64,000 bases of DNA from Nephrocerus scutellatus (GCA_947095585.1 OX352763.1:31731462-31795461); one strand, 5' to 3'; shown: positions 44,490-55,559, numbered from the stretch's first letter. The notes: generated from the sequence alone by a model not told the origin. Numbers and translations: made by a program.

Positions 44490-44880
44490 CAGTCATTGTC
44501 CGTTTGGTGCTCCGATAAGTTTGTGATATTTATTTGTACAGCGCGACATACCGGGTGCTAGAGTGTAGATATTTACGAAAATGTGCAGCTATATTTGGTC
44601 TGTTTGTGCATATATATGTAACTTCATCACACATAAACCACTCGACGTATCGAAGCCATCATATATTCGATTGGTACTCCTAAAGTTTTATCTCTTTTGT
44701 GAGCCGCTAGATGGTATTAGAGTCGAGATATTTTTGTAAATGTGTATTTCTATTGCATATTCATGTAACGTCATTTCACCTCAATCACTTGACGTTTAAA
44801 AGCCGTTTAGTTCATTTACGTGTCTTAACCCGTTAGATGGCGCTGGAGTCGAGTCGAGAAGAATCTTCAGAATTGACTTT
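44490..44880 (+). repeat. Dispersed W repeat, about three units
   Basis: CCGGGTGCTAGAGTGTAGAT (44551), CCGCTAGATGGTATTAGAGT (44703) and CCGTTAGATGGCGCTGGAGT (44829) begin successive units of 126-152 bp that also share TGTAACTTCATCAC/TGTAACGTCATTTCACC and CACTCGACGT/CACTTGACGT. Same family, opposite strand, as 16856-17012. Confidence 0.6.
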
Positions 44881-44884
44881 AATA

Positions 44885-45800
44885 GATTCTGTAAGCGCCT
44901 ATAGCTATTATTACAGAGATCACTTTGTTTAAGATGTTTAACAAGGTAGTTCCTTTCCAGTTTTCGCATTTGTTCAGATTACCTTTCTTGGTGAGCTTGA
45001 CTTTTCTAACGATGGTGAAATGGTTTCAAATTTCCAGATACCCTGATATAGCGAATGAAGTATTCGCGTAGTTAAATCGACATCGTTTTGAAGGATTTCT
45101 GCTTAGTTGTTGTGTTTACCTGCGGGTTTACCTGGTTTCAATGAACGAATTGCTGTCCATATCTCATTCAACGAAGGAGTAGCGATGCTGATGTTAAGTA
45201 GCCTGTTTGGGTGCATATGTGAATAAGTGGACGTGCTTGGGGAAGTACAACTCAAACCATTTCTAAAATGTTCTGTCCAACGAGTTAATTCTTCATAAGA
45301 ATCAAAGAATCGTCTATAGTTGATGTGTTGTTTCTTACTAGCGAGTTTACGAGTGAGTTGATAGACTGTGCTGTATTGTCTACTGTCAGCGGCTTGCTGT
45401 GCTAGTGTTCTAGCAAGGTCGCTTAGCCACGCTCGTTTATCGGTCCTAGCTGAACGACTAACTTGTCGGTCCAGATACCTATACTTCTGCGATAGTGAAC
45501 CTCGCTCAGCACCCAAGGTAGCGACTAACTCTTCATTAATGGATTGTCGTTCAGGAATGGTGTTCCCTATTCTATCTGATACCTACTCTTTTCTAGTTTT
45601 GTTGGGGTAATCTGAAATGATTTAGTCTGCTTCTGTATGCACTGTTTTCTCCCATTTAGATTTTAGGGTTTGGGGTTCTATCCCAGAAAGTGACTATTGT
45701 ATGTGGGATACAAATTCCAGTTTCACATCTGGGTCTTTCAGTGCTGCTACAGCTGGCTTTATCGTTATTTGAGTTCGTGAGACTGAAGGGACCATCATTC
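44885..45800 (-). mobile_element. LINE fragment: EN-RT linker and start of RT, further family
   Basis: The frame 45516-45103 (137 codons) reads RACLSDLARTLAQQAADSR-like linker (as KRAWLSDLARTLAQQAAD), YQLTRKLASKKQHINYRRF, ELTRWTEHFRNGL and PSLNEIWTAIRSLKPGKPAG (RT block 1, normally followed by PDxIPAE). Further 3' in other frames NLNKCENWKGTTLLNILNKV is RT block 2. Truncated near 44885. Wording is close to the RTE-like and LDYADD-family linkers (RWKEHF) but distinct. Confidence 0.75.
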
Positions 45801-46440
45801 CTTGAGTGGGACGAACCCTGCTTGTCTAACTTTCGCCATTAAGCATGCTCATGAACTATTCCCATTTAGCGGTATACCGTATAACACTACGTAGGTCAAG
45901 TCCAGAACGAAACTGGGTCCTCAACCAAAAGTTGGCCTAGACTCAGCTAACCTCCAAGGAGATCAACCTTATCTGTGGGCGGAGTCAACTCCCGTAGTAC
46001 CAACGCGACCTTGGTGAGATCTGACATCAAGGGACTCAGCTACTTCAGTATGAATGCCTGGGCGTAGGTACGCTACAGCCTTGGCAGCACATCGTCCGGA
46101 ACTGCGAACCCTATCATTTGCCACTAGTATTGCACCTATCCTAGGCCGAAGACAGTGCCCGTTCTAGACATTCTAAGTACTAGCAGCCTTGCCCTTTTTA
46201 TCTTCCGAGTTTAACCAAGTATCAAACCCATCGAAAAGTAAGGTACAGCGGTCCCCTAGGGGATGACTGAAGGGACTCGAGTGTCTTTAGAGTTGAGGAT
46301 TGAGCCCCGTGCTTTCCTAGCTTTCGCCGTTAAGCAACTCTTCATAGTTTTGCTACTAACTGAGAATATTATGCCGCAGTTGGACCCCACGACCCACTTG
46401 GAGCCCACGACCCACTTGGACCCCTCGACCCGACTGAAGG
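45801..46440. repeat. Region with a 480-bp direct repeat and an 18-bp tandem triplet
   Basis: GACTGAAGGGACCATCATTC with CTTTCGCCATTAAGCATGCT (45781-45850) and GACTGAAGGGACTCGAGTGT with CTTTCGCCGTTAAGCAACTC (46265-46340) are the same module about 480 bp apart. At 46380-46433 three 18-bp units TTGGACCCCACGACCCAC follow each other. It could be the 5' region of the LINE at 44885-45800, but I see no EN motif. GC content is well above the surroundings. Confidence 0.45.
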
Positions 46441-46489
46441 GACTGCGAGCTTCAATCACACACTTATTGTGTATTTAAGGAGAGTTATA

Positions 46490-46777
46490 TAATAATATCG
46501 GCACGACAGACCATGGCGGTCCAAGGCCTGACTTCTCGCAACCATTTGTCTTGAGCATGCATATTTTTGCACACAAATGGAGGGACCTAACAATTTAATG
46601 CCGGATCCGAACGGCGAATTGAGAAGCTTTCAGTGACAAGTTATTACTCTCGGACGTTTGTCAAACTTTCGCGAGAAGTGGGACACCGTGAAAAATACTT
46701 TGGTGTTACTGGGATTCGAACCATGAACCCCCTGCTCAGCAATGCATGCTCCAATCCACTGAGCCACGGCGCCCACA
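46490..46777 (-). mobile_element. tRNA-derived SINE, copy 5, complete head
   Basis: On the minus strand: GGGCGCCGTGGCTCAGTGG (A box within 46757-46767), GGTTCGAATCC (B box at 46712-46722), body as in copy 3, 3' end GGTCTGTCGTGCCGATATTA with ATT-type tail. About 34 bp between boxes. The flanks show only a weak similarity (AAGGAGA and AAGGGGA), so the target duplication is uncertain. Confidence 0.9.
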
Positions 46778-47794
46778 AGGGGATTTATAGAAGCTCTATT
46801 AATTATAGAGAAAGAAATACTAATGTTGGCAGTTTTGGATGTCTCCACGCTTTTTTGCAGTACGTCTTGTAATCTGCGCTATTCCTTGGAAGTATTACAT
46901 TTAGGTGTTTCGGGCTGAAAAATAAAGTCCTCGTTGTATTCACTAATTGAGTTAAGAAGGTGTTTTACCACAGTGGCCTAAAGTTTTCTTTCTCAAAAAT
47001 TAAACTTAAAATGCCAACTAGAATGCCATAAGTTCAACTTGACTACTTTTACAACAATGCAACGGACATTGTGTGTATCTTGCAGATATCCTGCTCGAGA
47101 CAAAAAAATTTCCACCTTGGATGCCGGTGGAAAATATTCCAAAAAGTAAATGATTTTATTTTTGCTGTTAAATGTTAAAAGCTTTTAAATAGTAAATGCG
47201 ATTCGAGTGCGGTCTTTTTATTTGTTCCGCCCTCATGCGTCGGCAAAGCAGCATGTTGAGTTTCTTTCGGTTTGCCATGGACCATTTTTACACCCACCCA
47301 GATGACGTGAAAATGAAAATGAAATACATTCAAAGTTTTATCTGCCTCCACATGCAGTTGTTGTGAGTGGGATTTTTGCCCACTTTGTTCGGGGGCATCG
47401 AGGTTTCACATTTCCGGCGAGCCAGAACTGGTAAGGTAATTTGTTATTTTGCTGAAAAATGTGGACAATGGGAAGTGCTACAAATTTTTTCCCGTTGGAT
47501 AATCCCTTTGTTTTATGCTTGGGCAGGTATGGAATTTTGAATTTATATTTTTTCCCCCAGTATAAAGTTGAATTAATAAAAATTTACTGCTATGCGATAG
47601 ATTAGAAAACTTAAATCCAATGAATATCTCATAAATTCGAATTGGATTTTATTTTACGGTTTGTTTTGCAATGAAGAGGTATTATGGTTTTTGTGAATTG
47701 AACAGAGCAATAAATTAATAAAAAATATTTCTTACTCTTTCGTTTATTTTTCACCAATGGAGTTCAAAATCTGTTAATTACACTTCAATGTGAT
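46778..47794. other. No feature recognised
   Basis: AT-rich spacer. Confidence 0.45.
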
Positions 47795-48105
47795 TACATA
47801 TAAACTGAGTTACAAAAAAAGTTGCGTACCTTGAACTTTTGCAATAACTTGAAGTTCTTGAAGTTAAAAAAAAAAACAGTTTTGTTTATTAATATAAAAA
47901 TAAGTAATTCATATGAGAAAAAAAAGAAAAAAAGGAAGAACTTTGAAATAAACCATAAATAAAGGAAAATGGACAGACAATTCAAAAAACAACATTTAAC
48001 ATTTTTATTATTATTTTCTTCCTTAGTGGATATTGCCTCCACGAGCATCTAACAAAGCAATAATTCGCCGGAACATACTGTGGGTAACAAAATTCTTGTG
48101 GCCGA
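47795..48105 (-). mobile_element. Tc1-like DNA transposon relic, transposase C-terminus
   Basis: The minus strand at 48040-48105 reads THSMFRRIIALLDARGGNIH, which resembles the extreme C-terminus of Tc1-type transposases (S-M-x-RR-x-x-A-x-I-x-A-x-GG). About 230 bp downstream, GAGTTACAAAAAAAGTTGCG at 47805 could be the inner side of a terminal inverted repeat. The catalytic DDE domain is absent. Family call is from motif memory. Confidence 0.45.
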
Positions 48106-48524
48106 ATTTTGTTCATACATCACATGCCATATACTTTTTTCCCAAATTCTGGTGCACCCTGTACCCACGCAGTGCAGCCAACAAACGGATATGAAAGTAA
48201 AATGACAACAGCAAAATCACGCCATCGGACTGGCCACATCGCAGTACGTGACTTAAAGATTTTGCAACGCAAATTGGTATTAAAGGGCGAGCACGCAGGC
48301 GATCGCTCTCTTAGTTTCTTCTAGTCTTCTGATAGGATCACGCCTCGGCAAGTGAAGTTAACGACGTAACTTCGCTGTGCGATTGCCACACGGGTTGTTA
48401 CGGTGGTACGTCTCAGCTTGTCGCTGTTGACTTCTTTCACTCTTCTCGCTGTCAGCGTTGACCATATGGTACGTCTAATGCTCGCTACGCTCACCCTCGT
48501 CTAAGGTCCACGTCGAGGTGTCCA
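48106..48524 (+). repeat. Uncharacterised repeat X, copy 2
   Basis: Similar to 43040-43531 over most of its length (see there). It reads directly into the CTCACG-rich stretch. Confidence 0.5.
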
Positions 48525-48745
48525 TCATAGCTCACGTCACCCAAGTTCACGTCAGGCTCTCAACGCTTACGTCAAGGTGTCGCTCAAGTCTCACGTCGCT
48601 TGGGACTCACGTCTCAGGCTCACGATCACGCATCGCTCAGGGTCCACGTACTCAGACTCGTCAGACTCACATGCAAGCATCGCTCAGGGTGCACGCTCAT
48701 CTCAGGTTAACGCTCACGCATCACGCAGGATTCACGAAGCGAAGT
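48525..48745 (+). repeat. CTCACG-rich degenerate tandem repeat
   Basis: Words such as GCTCACGTC, AGGCTCACG, CATCGCTCAGGGT recur about every 12-30 bp (for example GCATCGCTCAGGGTCCACG at 48634 and GCATCGCTCAGGGTGCACG at 48678). Strongly GC-rich for this region. Frames across it (88 and 61 codons) follow from the repeat. Confidence 0.6.
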
Positions 48746-48784
48746 GCTTTCCTCATACATAGACAAACCGATCGTTGGAATTAG

Positions 48785-49315
48785 CTTGGCTTATCGCGAG
48801 TTGCTGATTTGTCTAAGGCAGTCCACCAGACGACCACACCGTACAGATGTTTATGTCTTATTACCGATTAATATAGCCAATGAGTGATACGGGGTTAAAG
48901 ACCCCATTTTTTGCAGGAGAAGAGTGCCACTGTGAAGCTTTGCGAACACTTTAGGTTTTCAGCTTAGCTTTTTGTCCAGAATAAGACTCAGATATTTGGC
49001 TTCATCAGAGAAGATATATGCCTTTTATAGAGGGTGGGTCAACATGTACAATTTTATATTTCCTGGAGAAGAGGACAAGTTCTTGTATGGGTTTACCCCC
49101 AAACCACAACGATCTGTTCATCTAATTAGCCTGTTAAGGGCATTCTGTAGGAGTGTCTTTAAGGTATTAAGGTTCTTATATGAGACGGCAATAGAATCGT
49201 CTCCGCACAAGCAATCAATCTGCAGCTCTCTCTTTTCCTGAATATCAGCAGCTCGTTCATCACTAAGTGTCATAGAAGGGGTGATAGAATTCCACCTTGC
49301 TGGTTTCCTCTACAG
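48785..49315 (-). mobile_element. LOA/I-like LINE, RT palm to thumb, copy 4
   Basis: Minus strand with frame changes: MTLSDERAADIQEKRELQID, CLCGDDSIAVSYKNLNTLK (the YADD box region, CGDD), LQNALNRLIRWTDRCGLGVN, KAYIFSDEAKYLSLILDKKL, VALFSCKKWGL-PRITHWLY. Homologous to 12900-13280 (GRGIGVNPSKTELV). No RNase H attached. Confidence 0.75.
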
Positions 49316-50454
49316 ATATATTTTTTGGAAGATGACACACCCAGTTTTTAGTTGACTATTTTCGGGATAAATTGGAAAAGGATGATTTGAAGCATATAAA
49401 GTTAAACATAAAACACAGCTGGCAAAACAATTATTGAAAGTTCGGTAACCGTGTTGTTTCCAGAAATGGGTCCGTCTATTGGTCGCGTTGTCCGTATAAT
49501 TTGATGCCTCTGGACATTTTCTTTGAAATGCTATGTCTAGCTCATGGTCTATGCCAAAAAGCCAGGGACTCAGGCTATAGCTTGTCCACGGTTTATGCCA
49601 TTAAGCTAAAGACTAAAGGCGACCTTAGCATCTAAATCGAAAGCGAAAAAGTAAAAAAAATTTGATTCAGCGCATTCAGTCGTGCAGACGTTTCCGTAAA
49701 GGACACTTGAATTGAATGAATTATATTCCATAATTAATGGCATCGATGAAATTTTAATTTGAAATAAGTATTTTTTTTATTTCAAATACAAGCTGTCTTA
49801 TTTGAAAAACCAAATGGGGTGCTCTTAATGAAAAACTATTTTTGTTTATTATGTTGGACCAGTCCCTCGAACTTGTTTAAACATCCTGAAAGCCAAAGAG
49901 ATCCTACCTAAGAGTACTATGCACTCCTTAAACTGTTTCATGTACAAAGCGTGCAATATATGATATTAAATAACTTTTATAGGAAAGCATATAATTATTC
50001 AAAAGCTTACTCGAATGTCCTTAAACATATTTTCGTATAACATTCACAATTGTTTGAAATTCACTTGTTATTTGTTATTCATTCCATGAAATTGGTCAAT
50101 TCATTTGAGACAGCTCCCCAAATTTTCGATTAATATCCAATGAATTATTTTTGGGACGCGCAAAAATTTGTCACTAATGAATGGCGAACATTTCAAAATT
50201 TCTCATTCAATAAATTGTGTTATTATTTCAAATATTAACAATTGGAATTCCCAGAGATGATTTTTAACAAAAGCTGGCTGTTAACATTAAATGATATATT
50301 TATAAAAACGAGTATAAGTATATAAAGGTAGGTGTGTGTAGTCGCGTATCATTCTGCATTATCGTTAAAAATACGTTAGGATTTTTTGTTTGATAATGAA
50401 TTTTGTCGATTGCTCAGGGATTTGATGACATTTAAAATATATAAAACTGAATAC
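49316..50454. other. No feature recognised
   Basis: AT-rich spacer. Confidence 0.45.
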
Positions 50455-50650
50455 AAGGCAACATCTATATCGGGCTCCAACAAGGGAATTGGTTGGCCTG
50501 CGGCCTTCTCAACTTGTCGTTGGAGATAGTGATCGGATACTCCAGTATAACGGCGAGAAAGGCAATATTCTATAAATCAAACCAGATACTGGCAAACGCA
50601 GACGATATTGACATGATTGGTAGAAACCTAAGAGACATCAACAACCATCC
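50455..50650 (+). mobile_element. RTE-like LINE, RT palm piece
   Basis: NIYIGLQQGNWLACGLLNLS corresponds to NIYNGLRQGDGLACVLFNLA at 36400; then NQILANADDIDMIGRNLRDI with NADD (50595-50606) replacing YADD. The catalytic Tyr is changed and the QGDG box is QGNW. Confidence 0.8.
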
Positions 50651-51074
50651 TGTTTCTAAAAAAGAGCAGGGTAGTCTGTGTCGGTGGCACGGCCGTGGGA
50701 TTTGAGCTGGACAACGTCTGGCCGGGAGAAAAGAAAAGAAAACAAAGATCTTCTTGTCTGCGCGACGTAAGCAACTGACAGATCAACGAAACATACGCAT
50801 TCTTATGGGAAGTGACCTATAGGAAAAGCATGTGACGGAAGCGACTCAAAAAAATTAACAACTTTCAACTTTTCTCTCCGGCAAATGTTTTAACGTCGCA
50901 TCTTAGTGCTACATTCAGAATTTCATGCGAATCGCTTAAGAAATAGCTTTCTTCCCGAAATTCAAGTTCATAATGATCATATTCCAGAATTACCACAAGA
51001 ACAAGTCTTATAGTCGCATCTTAGTCCTACATTCCGAATTTCATGCGAATCGGTTGAGAAATGGCTTAGTTCCC
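50651..51074. other. Spacer with a repeated 60-bp module
   Basis: GTCGCATCTTAGTGCTACAT (50893) and GTCGCATCTTAGTCCTACAT (51011) start two copies of about 60 bp, both continuing into TTTCATGCGAATCG. Confidence 0.5.
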
Positions 51075-51430
51075 AAAATACTGACATTTAACAGTCTCTC
51101 ACATAACAGTTTCTCACAACAGTGTCTTACTTAAAAGTGCTTACAACAGTGTAACATTTAACAGTGTCTCACTTAACAGTGCTTACAATAGTGTGAGATT
51201 AAACAGTGTCTCATTTGACAGTACTCACAACAGTGTTACATTTAACAGTGTCTCACTTAACAGTGCTTACAACAGTGTAACATTTAACAGTGTCTCACAT
51301 AAGAGTGCTCACAACAGTATGAAATTTAGCAGTGTCTCACTTAACAGTGCTTACAACTGTGTGACATTTAACAGTGTTTCACTTAACAGTGTCTCACAAC
51401 AGACATTTAACAGCGTCTCACTTAACATTT
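51075..51430. repeat. 42-bp minisatellite, about 8 copies
   Basis: CTCACTT-type markers at 51168, 51210, 51252 and 51294 are 42 bp apart. Each unit is three 14-bp relatives: AACAGTGTCTCACTT, AACAGTGCTTACA and ACAGTGTAACATTT. As 42 = 14 codons, a plus frame (51193-51537) reads NSVSLNSAYNSVTF repeats. No start signals or flanking gene structure, so I take it as a minisatellite. Confidence 0.9.
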
Positions 51431-51589
51431 TACTTTTTGAACATGTAGTGAGACGTTGCCACGTCAAAAGGCGAACCGTCATCTCTTTCCTGATCTCTTT
51501 TATCCAATTCGAGGGGCCATACAACAGTACAGGGTGACCATTTCTCTGAGCAGAAGTAAGAACATTAGTCCCTCTGTTTATAACCGTGA

Positions 51590-51770
51590 ATGGAAAACTC
51601 GGAGAAGTACTACACTTTACCTAAGACGGGTCAATTGTAGCAGCCGATAACAGCATAGAGCCAGTAATAAACGCACAATATATTAAGCCAACACAGGAAT
51701 TAAACCGTCCAATATTCAAGCTGCTGGTGTTTAAGACAATTGTCATTACAGTTTCTTCGTATGAACTACA
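51590..51770 (+). mobile_element. RTE-like RT C-terminus piece
   Basis: GGGTCAATTGTAGCAGCCGA and TAACAGCATAGAGCCAGTAA match the sense strand of the YLGSTVAADNSMEPEIR stretch; further on GTGTTTAAGACAATTGTCAT matches the YKTMVIPV codons. Frame is lost. Confidence 0.7.
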
Positions 51771-51905
51771 CATAGTCGTGTCGGTTTTAATGGGATGCTG
51801 TATTTTCTAATGTTTCTATGAAGTTATACTCTGGCTAGGCTTGCATAGGAGGTTTTAAAGTCCATAAACATATGGTGGATTTAATTTTTGGAACAAAAAC
51901 ATAAA
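51765..51905 (-). mobile_element. RTE-like RT block A piece, opposite orientation
   Basis: ATAGTCGTGTCGGTTTTAAT, GGGATGCTGTATTTTCTAAT and GGAGGTTTTAAAGTCCATAA match 36510-36605 in the same order. It abuts the plus-oriented piece, forming an inverted arrangement. Confidence 0.7.
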
Positions 51906-53011
51906 AATTCCAGTATTCCAAATCCAGTCCGTTTAAAGAAGAGTCAGGCTATACATCCATTTTGTTTCAACACATTGTAGACGGTGGTTATATTTTTTTT
52001 TGTACTCTCCATTAACTTTTATAAGTCCCTTTGGGATGGCTCTGTGGCCAGATAATAATCTGCAATCCAAACAAATTCTCACTTTTTACACCTACACACA
52101 CATAAAATGAATTAATTTCCCATTTACCGATAGAAATATGATCCTATTTCAGAATCGATATCACAACCCGCCACCTTCCAAGAACTAATAAAAATGTGTC
52201 ACCTCAATAGAGAGTTGCAGACATCTGAATCAACCATATGAGATGTGCGTGTTAATGGCGTTTTTAATGCGAGAAATACTCCACTCGTGTTATTGTCCCA
52301 TAGCATAGCAATAAAATGTTAAGTTCAGACAGGGGCAGGTCATTGTCGTTTACATGAAAAGCCAATTCACTGCCACTCCTGTCTCAAGGGACCAATGAAC
52401 TGTCTATCACCTGCGACGTTGTAGTAAAAATTATTCAGTCAGAAGTTGACATTCATTTGTAAAACAAGAGCAAGCCGTGCACATTGTACTGTAGTACATT
52501 GTTTAACTTATAAATACATATAATGCACTGAAAAAGGAAGTTATAAGAAAAGGGCAACATTTTATCCTAACTTGTCAAGTAGTATTAATACGATGATGAT
52601 TTTGTCACATCAACTAATTCTGTGCCAATTAGTTAAAGAAGCTTACGTATATTCTTGTGATTTTTCAATGCAATGAAGAGAAGTTTCAAAGAATTCTTTT
52701 GATAAAAAAGTTCAAATTGGGTTTAAGAAAATTAATTAGACATACTGTTTTTAAATAAAATTCGTTAAACAGTAAATCGAATTAAAATTGCACACAGACA
52801 GCAAACATATGAAAAACTACGGGAGCACTTTGAACTACAAACGTTTGCTTTTACAAGAACTTCTCAAACATATGATTTCCAACTTTAGTTTTTGGACCTA
52901 TAAGCTATTTAAAATATAACTTATTTTTTATGATAACTCTGCTATTTATTACATTCAGAACATTTTAAGAAGTTACTGAGCGAATAATTAAAAATATCTT
53001 TTCGGTTAAGT
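51906..53011. other. No feature recognised
   Basis: AT-rich spacer. Confidence 0.45.
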
Positions 53012-53250
53012 TAGTGGGCGCTGGGCTCAGCGGTTTGTGCGTTGAGCTACTGAGCAAGACGTTCGAAGTTTGAATCCCAGAAAAACGTCTAGCGAATGTT
53101 TGACAAAAGTCCGATAGCAATAACTGATTCATTTATGGATTTAAATTGTAGGTCCCTTCAATGTGAGTGCAAAAATATACAACAAAAACAACGCAAATGG
53201 TCCTGAGAAGCTAGGCACAGGACCATCAGTGTCAATTATTGTTATTTAGT
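53012..53250 (+). mobile_element. tRNA-derived SINE, copy 6
   Basis: Head GTGGGCGCTGGGCTCAGCGG with A box at 53023-53033, B box GTTTGAATCC at 53068-53077, body (GCGAATGTTTGACAAAAGTC, TGTAGGTCCCTTCAATGTGA, GCAAATGGTCCTGAGAAGCT), ATT-type tail near 53240. More diverged than copies 3 and 5. Confidence 0.8.
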
Positions 53251-53555
53251 GCACGCTGTGACAAAATTTATTTCAGATGTCAGCTGGCATCTGAAGAATG
53301 AAGAAAGAGTAATCTGCTAACCAGCCCCGTGATGTAATACCTAACGGCAGTCCCACGGGGAGAGTGGTTGAAGTGTGTAAGGAGGGCTTAGTACGTATGC
53401 GTAATTCCTGGTCCGAACATTCAGGTTTACGAATCGTGCATGCTAGTACCCCTGGAGGGCTCTACTGGTATCTTTTTAGAAGATTCCCCACTTTTGGCAC
53501 AGCCATAAAAAACAAAAAAACACTGCGTGCTCGTTTTGTGGCAAAATCATCCACC
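53251..53555. other. Unassigned
   Basis: Slightly GC-richer piece with a 65-codon plus frame at 53364 (EVCKEGLVRMRNSWSEHSGL); not recognised. Confidence 0.35.
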
Positions 53556-53936
53556 AAATGACGCAGCGGCAGCGAACAGCGCTGCAAACAAAGCACAGCG
53601 CTCAGACTTTGCCGTGATCTGATGCGATATAGCGATATTTAAAAATTGTATATGGGGGTCCCAAGGGGGCCGATCACTTTTCAAAAAGTGTTTTCCATTG
53701 AAGAGGTGTACAAAATTTTAAGAAAATAGGGTAAATTTTGTAAAATATTTGTATGGGAACCCCCCGAACCCGATAGAAATAGAATTTAATAGAAAGTATT
53801 GTCACCTGAAATATACATGTGTGCAAAATTTCAATAAAATCGGGCTATGTGAAGTGGGTTAAAAATTGATAAGAAAATCTGACCAGCCAGCCACCCAGCC
53901 AGCCACGTGCACGTGAAGTTAATATAGAGAATTTAA
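53556..53936 (-). mobile_element. H-family element, internal plus left end
   Basis: Internal segment (AACAGCGCTGCAAACAAAGC, TGATCTGATGCGATATAGCG), a single shortened array unit (AAAGTGTTTTCCATTGAAGA), core block (GAAAGTATTGTCACCTGAAA, TCGGGCTATGTGAAGTGGGT), (CCAGC)n microsatellite at 53882-53904, and terminal GTTAATATAGAGAATTTAA. Confidence 0.85.
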
Positions 53937-55129
53937 TAATTGCAACTTTAGCCAGCCCAACACTTCAAGTAAAACGTATAAAACATTAATTTCACAGGAA
54001 ACAATAAATTCCAGTTCAGTATATACTTTAAAACCTTATGAATTCTTAAAGTTTACCCAAATTCCATTTATTGTAGCTACTCGTACAAGGACTGCTAACT
54101 ATTCTGGGCAAAAATTCTTGCATATCTGAGCACACCAGGTATTTGTATTTGAATTGCTCGCTGAGAGCTTATTGTTTCAGGAACACAGAAAAAAATCGGT
54201 GAAACAGGAAACCAACAAATAGCATTGCCATTGTTTCCTGGCGCTTTTTGTTTTGTTGGTTTCATCTGACCTGTGGTTGTTTTTTTTTATAGCCTGGATC
54301 ACAAGAAAATAAAGTCTTCACCAGGATGTTTTTATTGGTCAATAGGAAACGTTTCCGGTGCAATAATGAAGGAAGAATTTCTAACGCTGAACCAAATGAC
54401 CTGTTGTTGTGACTTGTGACACTTGTGAAGTAGAAATTCATGGTATTTTATTGAGTTTTTTATGTTGATGCAGAACATCAAAAAGTTGGTACCGGCTGAC
54501 TAAAGCAGTCAGTCATAAATATTTAAACTGACACTGTGTATCACCAGGACAGAGAGAAATGCTTTTATGTCCTGTAATTCAATGCATCGCTGGAATTCTT
54601 TTTTTTTTATTTTGCCTCGTTCGTCTGATGGTTGTATCCAACGAATATTTTTCTACTATCAATGAGCTGTGCATAGTTGCTATGTGTTGGTTTGCATACA
54701 ACAGGTGAAAATATACAGTCCTGACAGCAGTTCTGCAATAAAAATTATGTCACGTCCAGCTGTGGTTATCTACTGAACGCTTTGGTGGCGTTTGCTTCAG
54801 TTGTGCGACAGTGTGCGTTTTGTAATAACTTGGGGGTTTTTGAAGCTCAGCGCAAAATTACTTCAGATGGAAAAACTCATACATTGGTAATAAATCTCCT
54901 TTGTCCTTGTGCGGTTTCTCATATACTTACGTAAGCCACTTATCATCTGGTATGTGACCGTTCCAACTCGTGTAGTATTACAAGAATCTCTCTGTTTATT
55001 CTCACACATTATTAACGAAATGTTTAGTAGTTTCTTGCAATATGTACGTGTCTGAACAGTATGGTGGCCAGGATTCTTGAAATACAACATTAAAGCAGAG
55101 GCTACATTTGTGTTACTTAAACGTTGTTA
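53937..55129. other. No feature recognised
   Basis: AT-rich spacer; short frames only. Confidence 0.45.
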
Positions 55130-55390
55130 AACCATCATCATTAGCACAACAGCCAGGGTCTACTTCTGGCCTCCATATTGCAGCCACCCCCCCTTTATAA
55201 CCCTAAACTCTGGCTATTGGTTTACCACGTAGTCGTCTCTAATAAATCCTTCCGCAAAAGATTTTACGATCCGCTTCTATTATTCATCAAACCAATCGTT
55301 CCAACTTTTGCAACTAATGTTATGATTAAGTCAGCAGCAATAGGTAGAGTTATGTACCTTGCTGCAATTGCGAGGTCTTGAAATAGTCCT
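55130..55390 (-). mobile_element. Diverged RTE-like 3' end
   Basis: ATCATCATTAGCACAACAGC, AGGGTCTACTTCTGGCCTCC and TAATAAATCCTTCCGCAAAA follow the order of the RTE 3' ends at 6868 and 35504 (ATCATC tail, CCGGTCCTGGCCTCC, AAATCCTTCCGGAAA), but with more differences; a related subfamily. Confidence 0.5.
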
Positions 55391-55559
55391 AGATACTGTC
55401 ATTTTCGATACCACATTACTCGTGTTACCTAATAATCGATATTTGAATGGTTTTGAATGAATCCTGTAGAGTTCAAATAGGAGCTCATTTCGATGATCGA
55501 ATAAAGCTCGTTCAGGGCGGCAACAAATAGTTTACCTAAAATACGGAGTTGTGTCGGTC

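Noticed and set aside
45820..46120. Hammerhead ribozyme
   Set aside because: I looked for CTGANGA and GAAA in the right arrangement; GAAAC is present but the first core element is not.
48518..48784. 88-residue frame rich in Ser, Thr, His and Arg
   Set aside because: It is the translation of the CTCACG-rich repeat.
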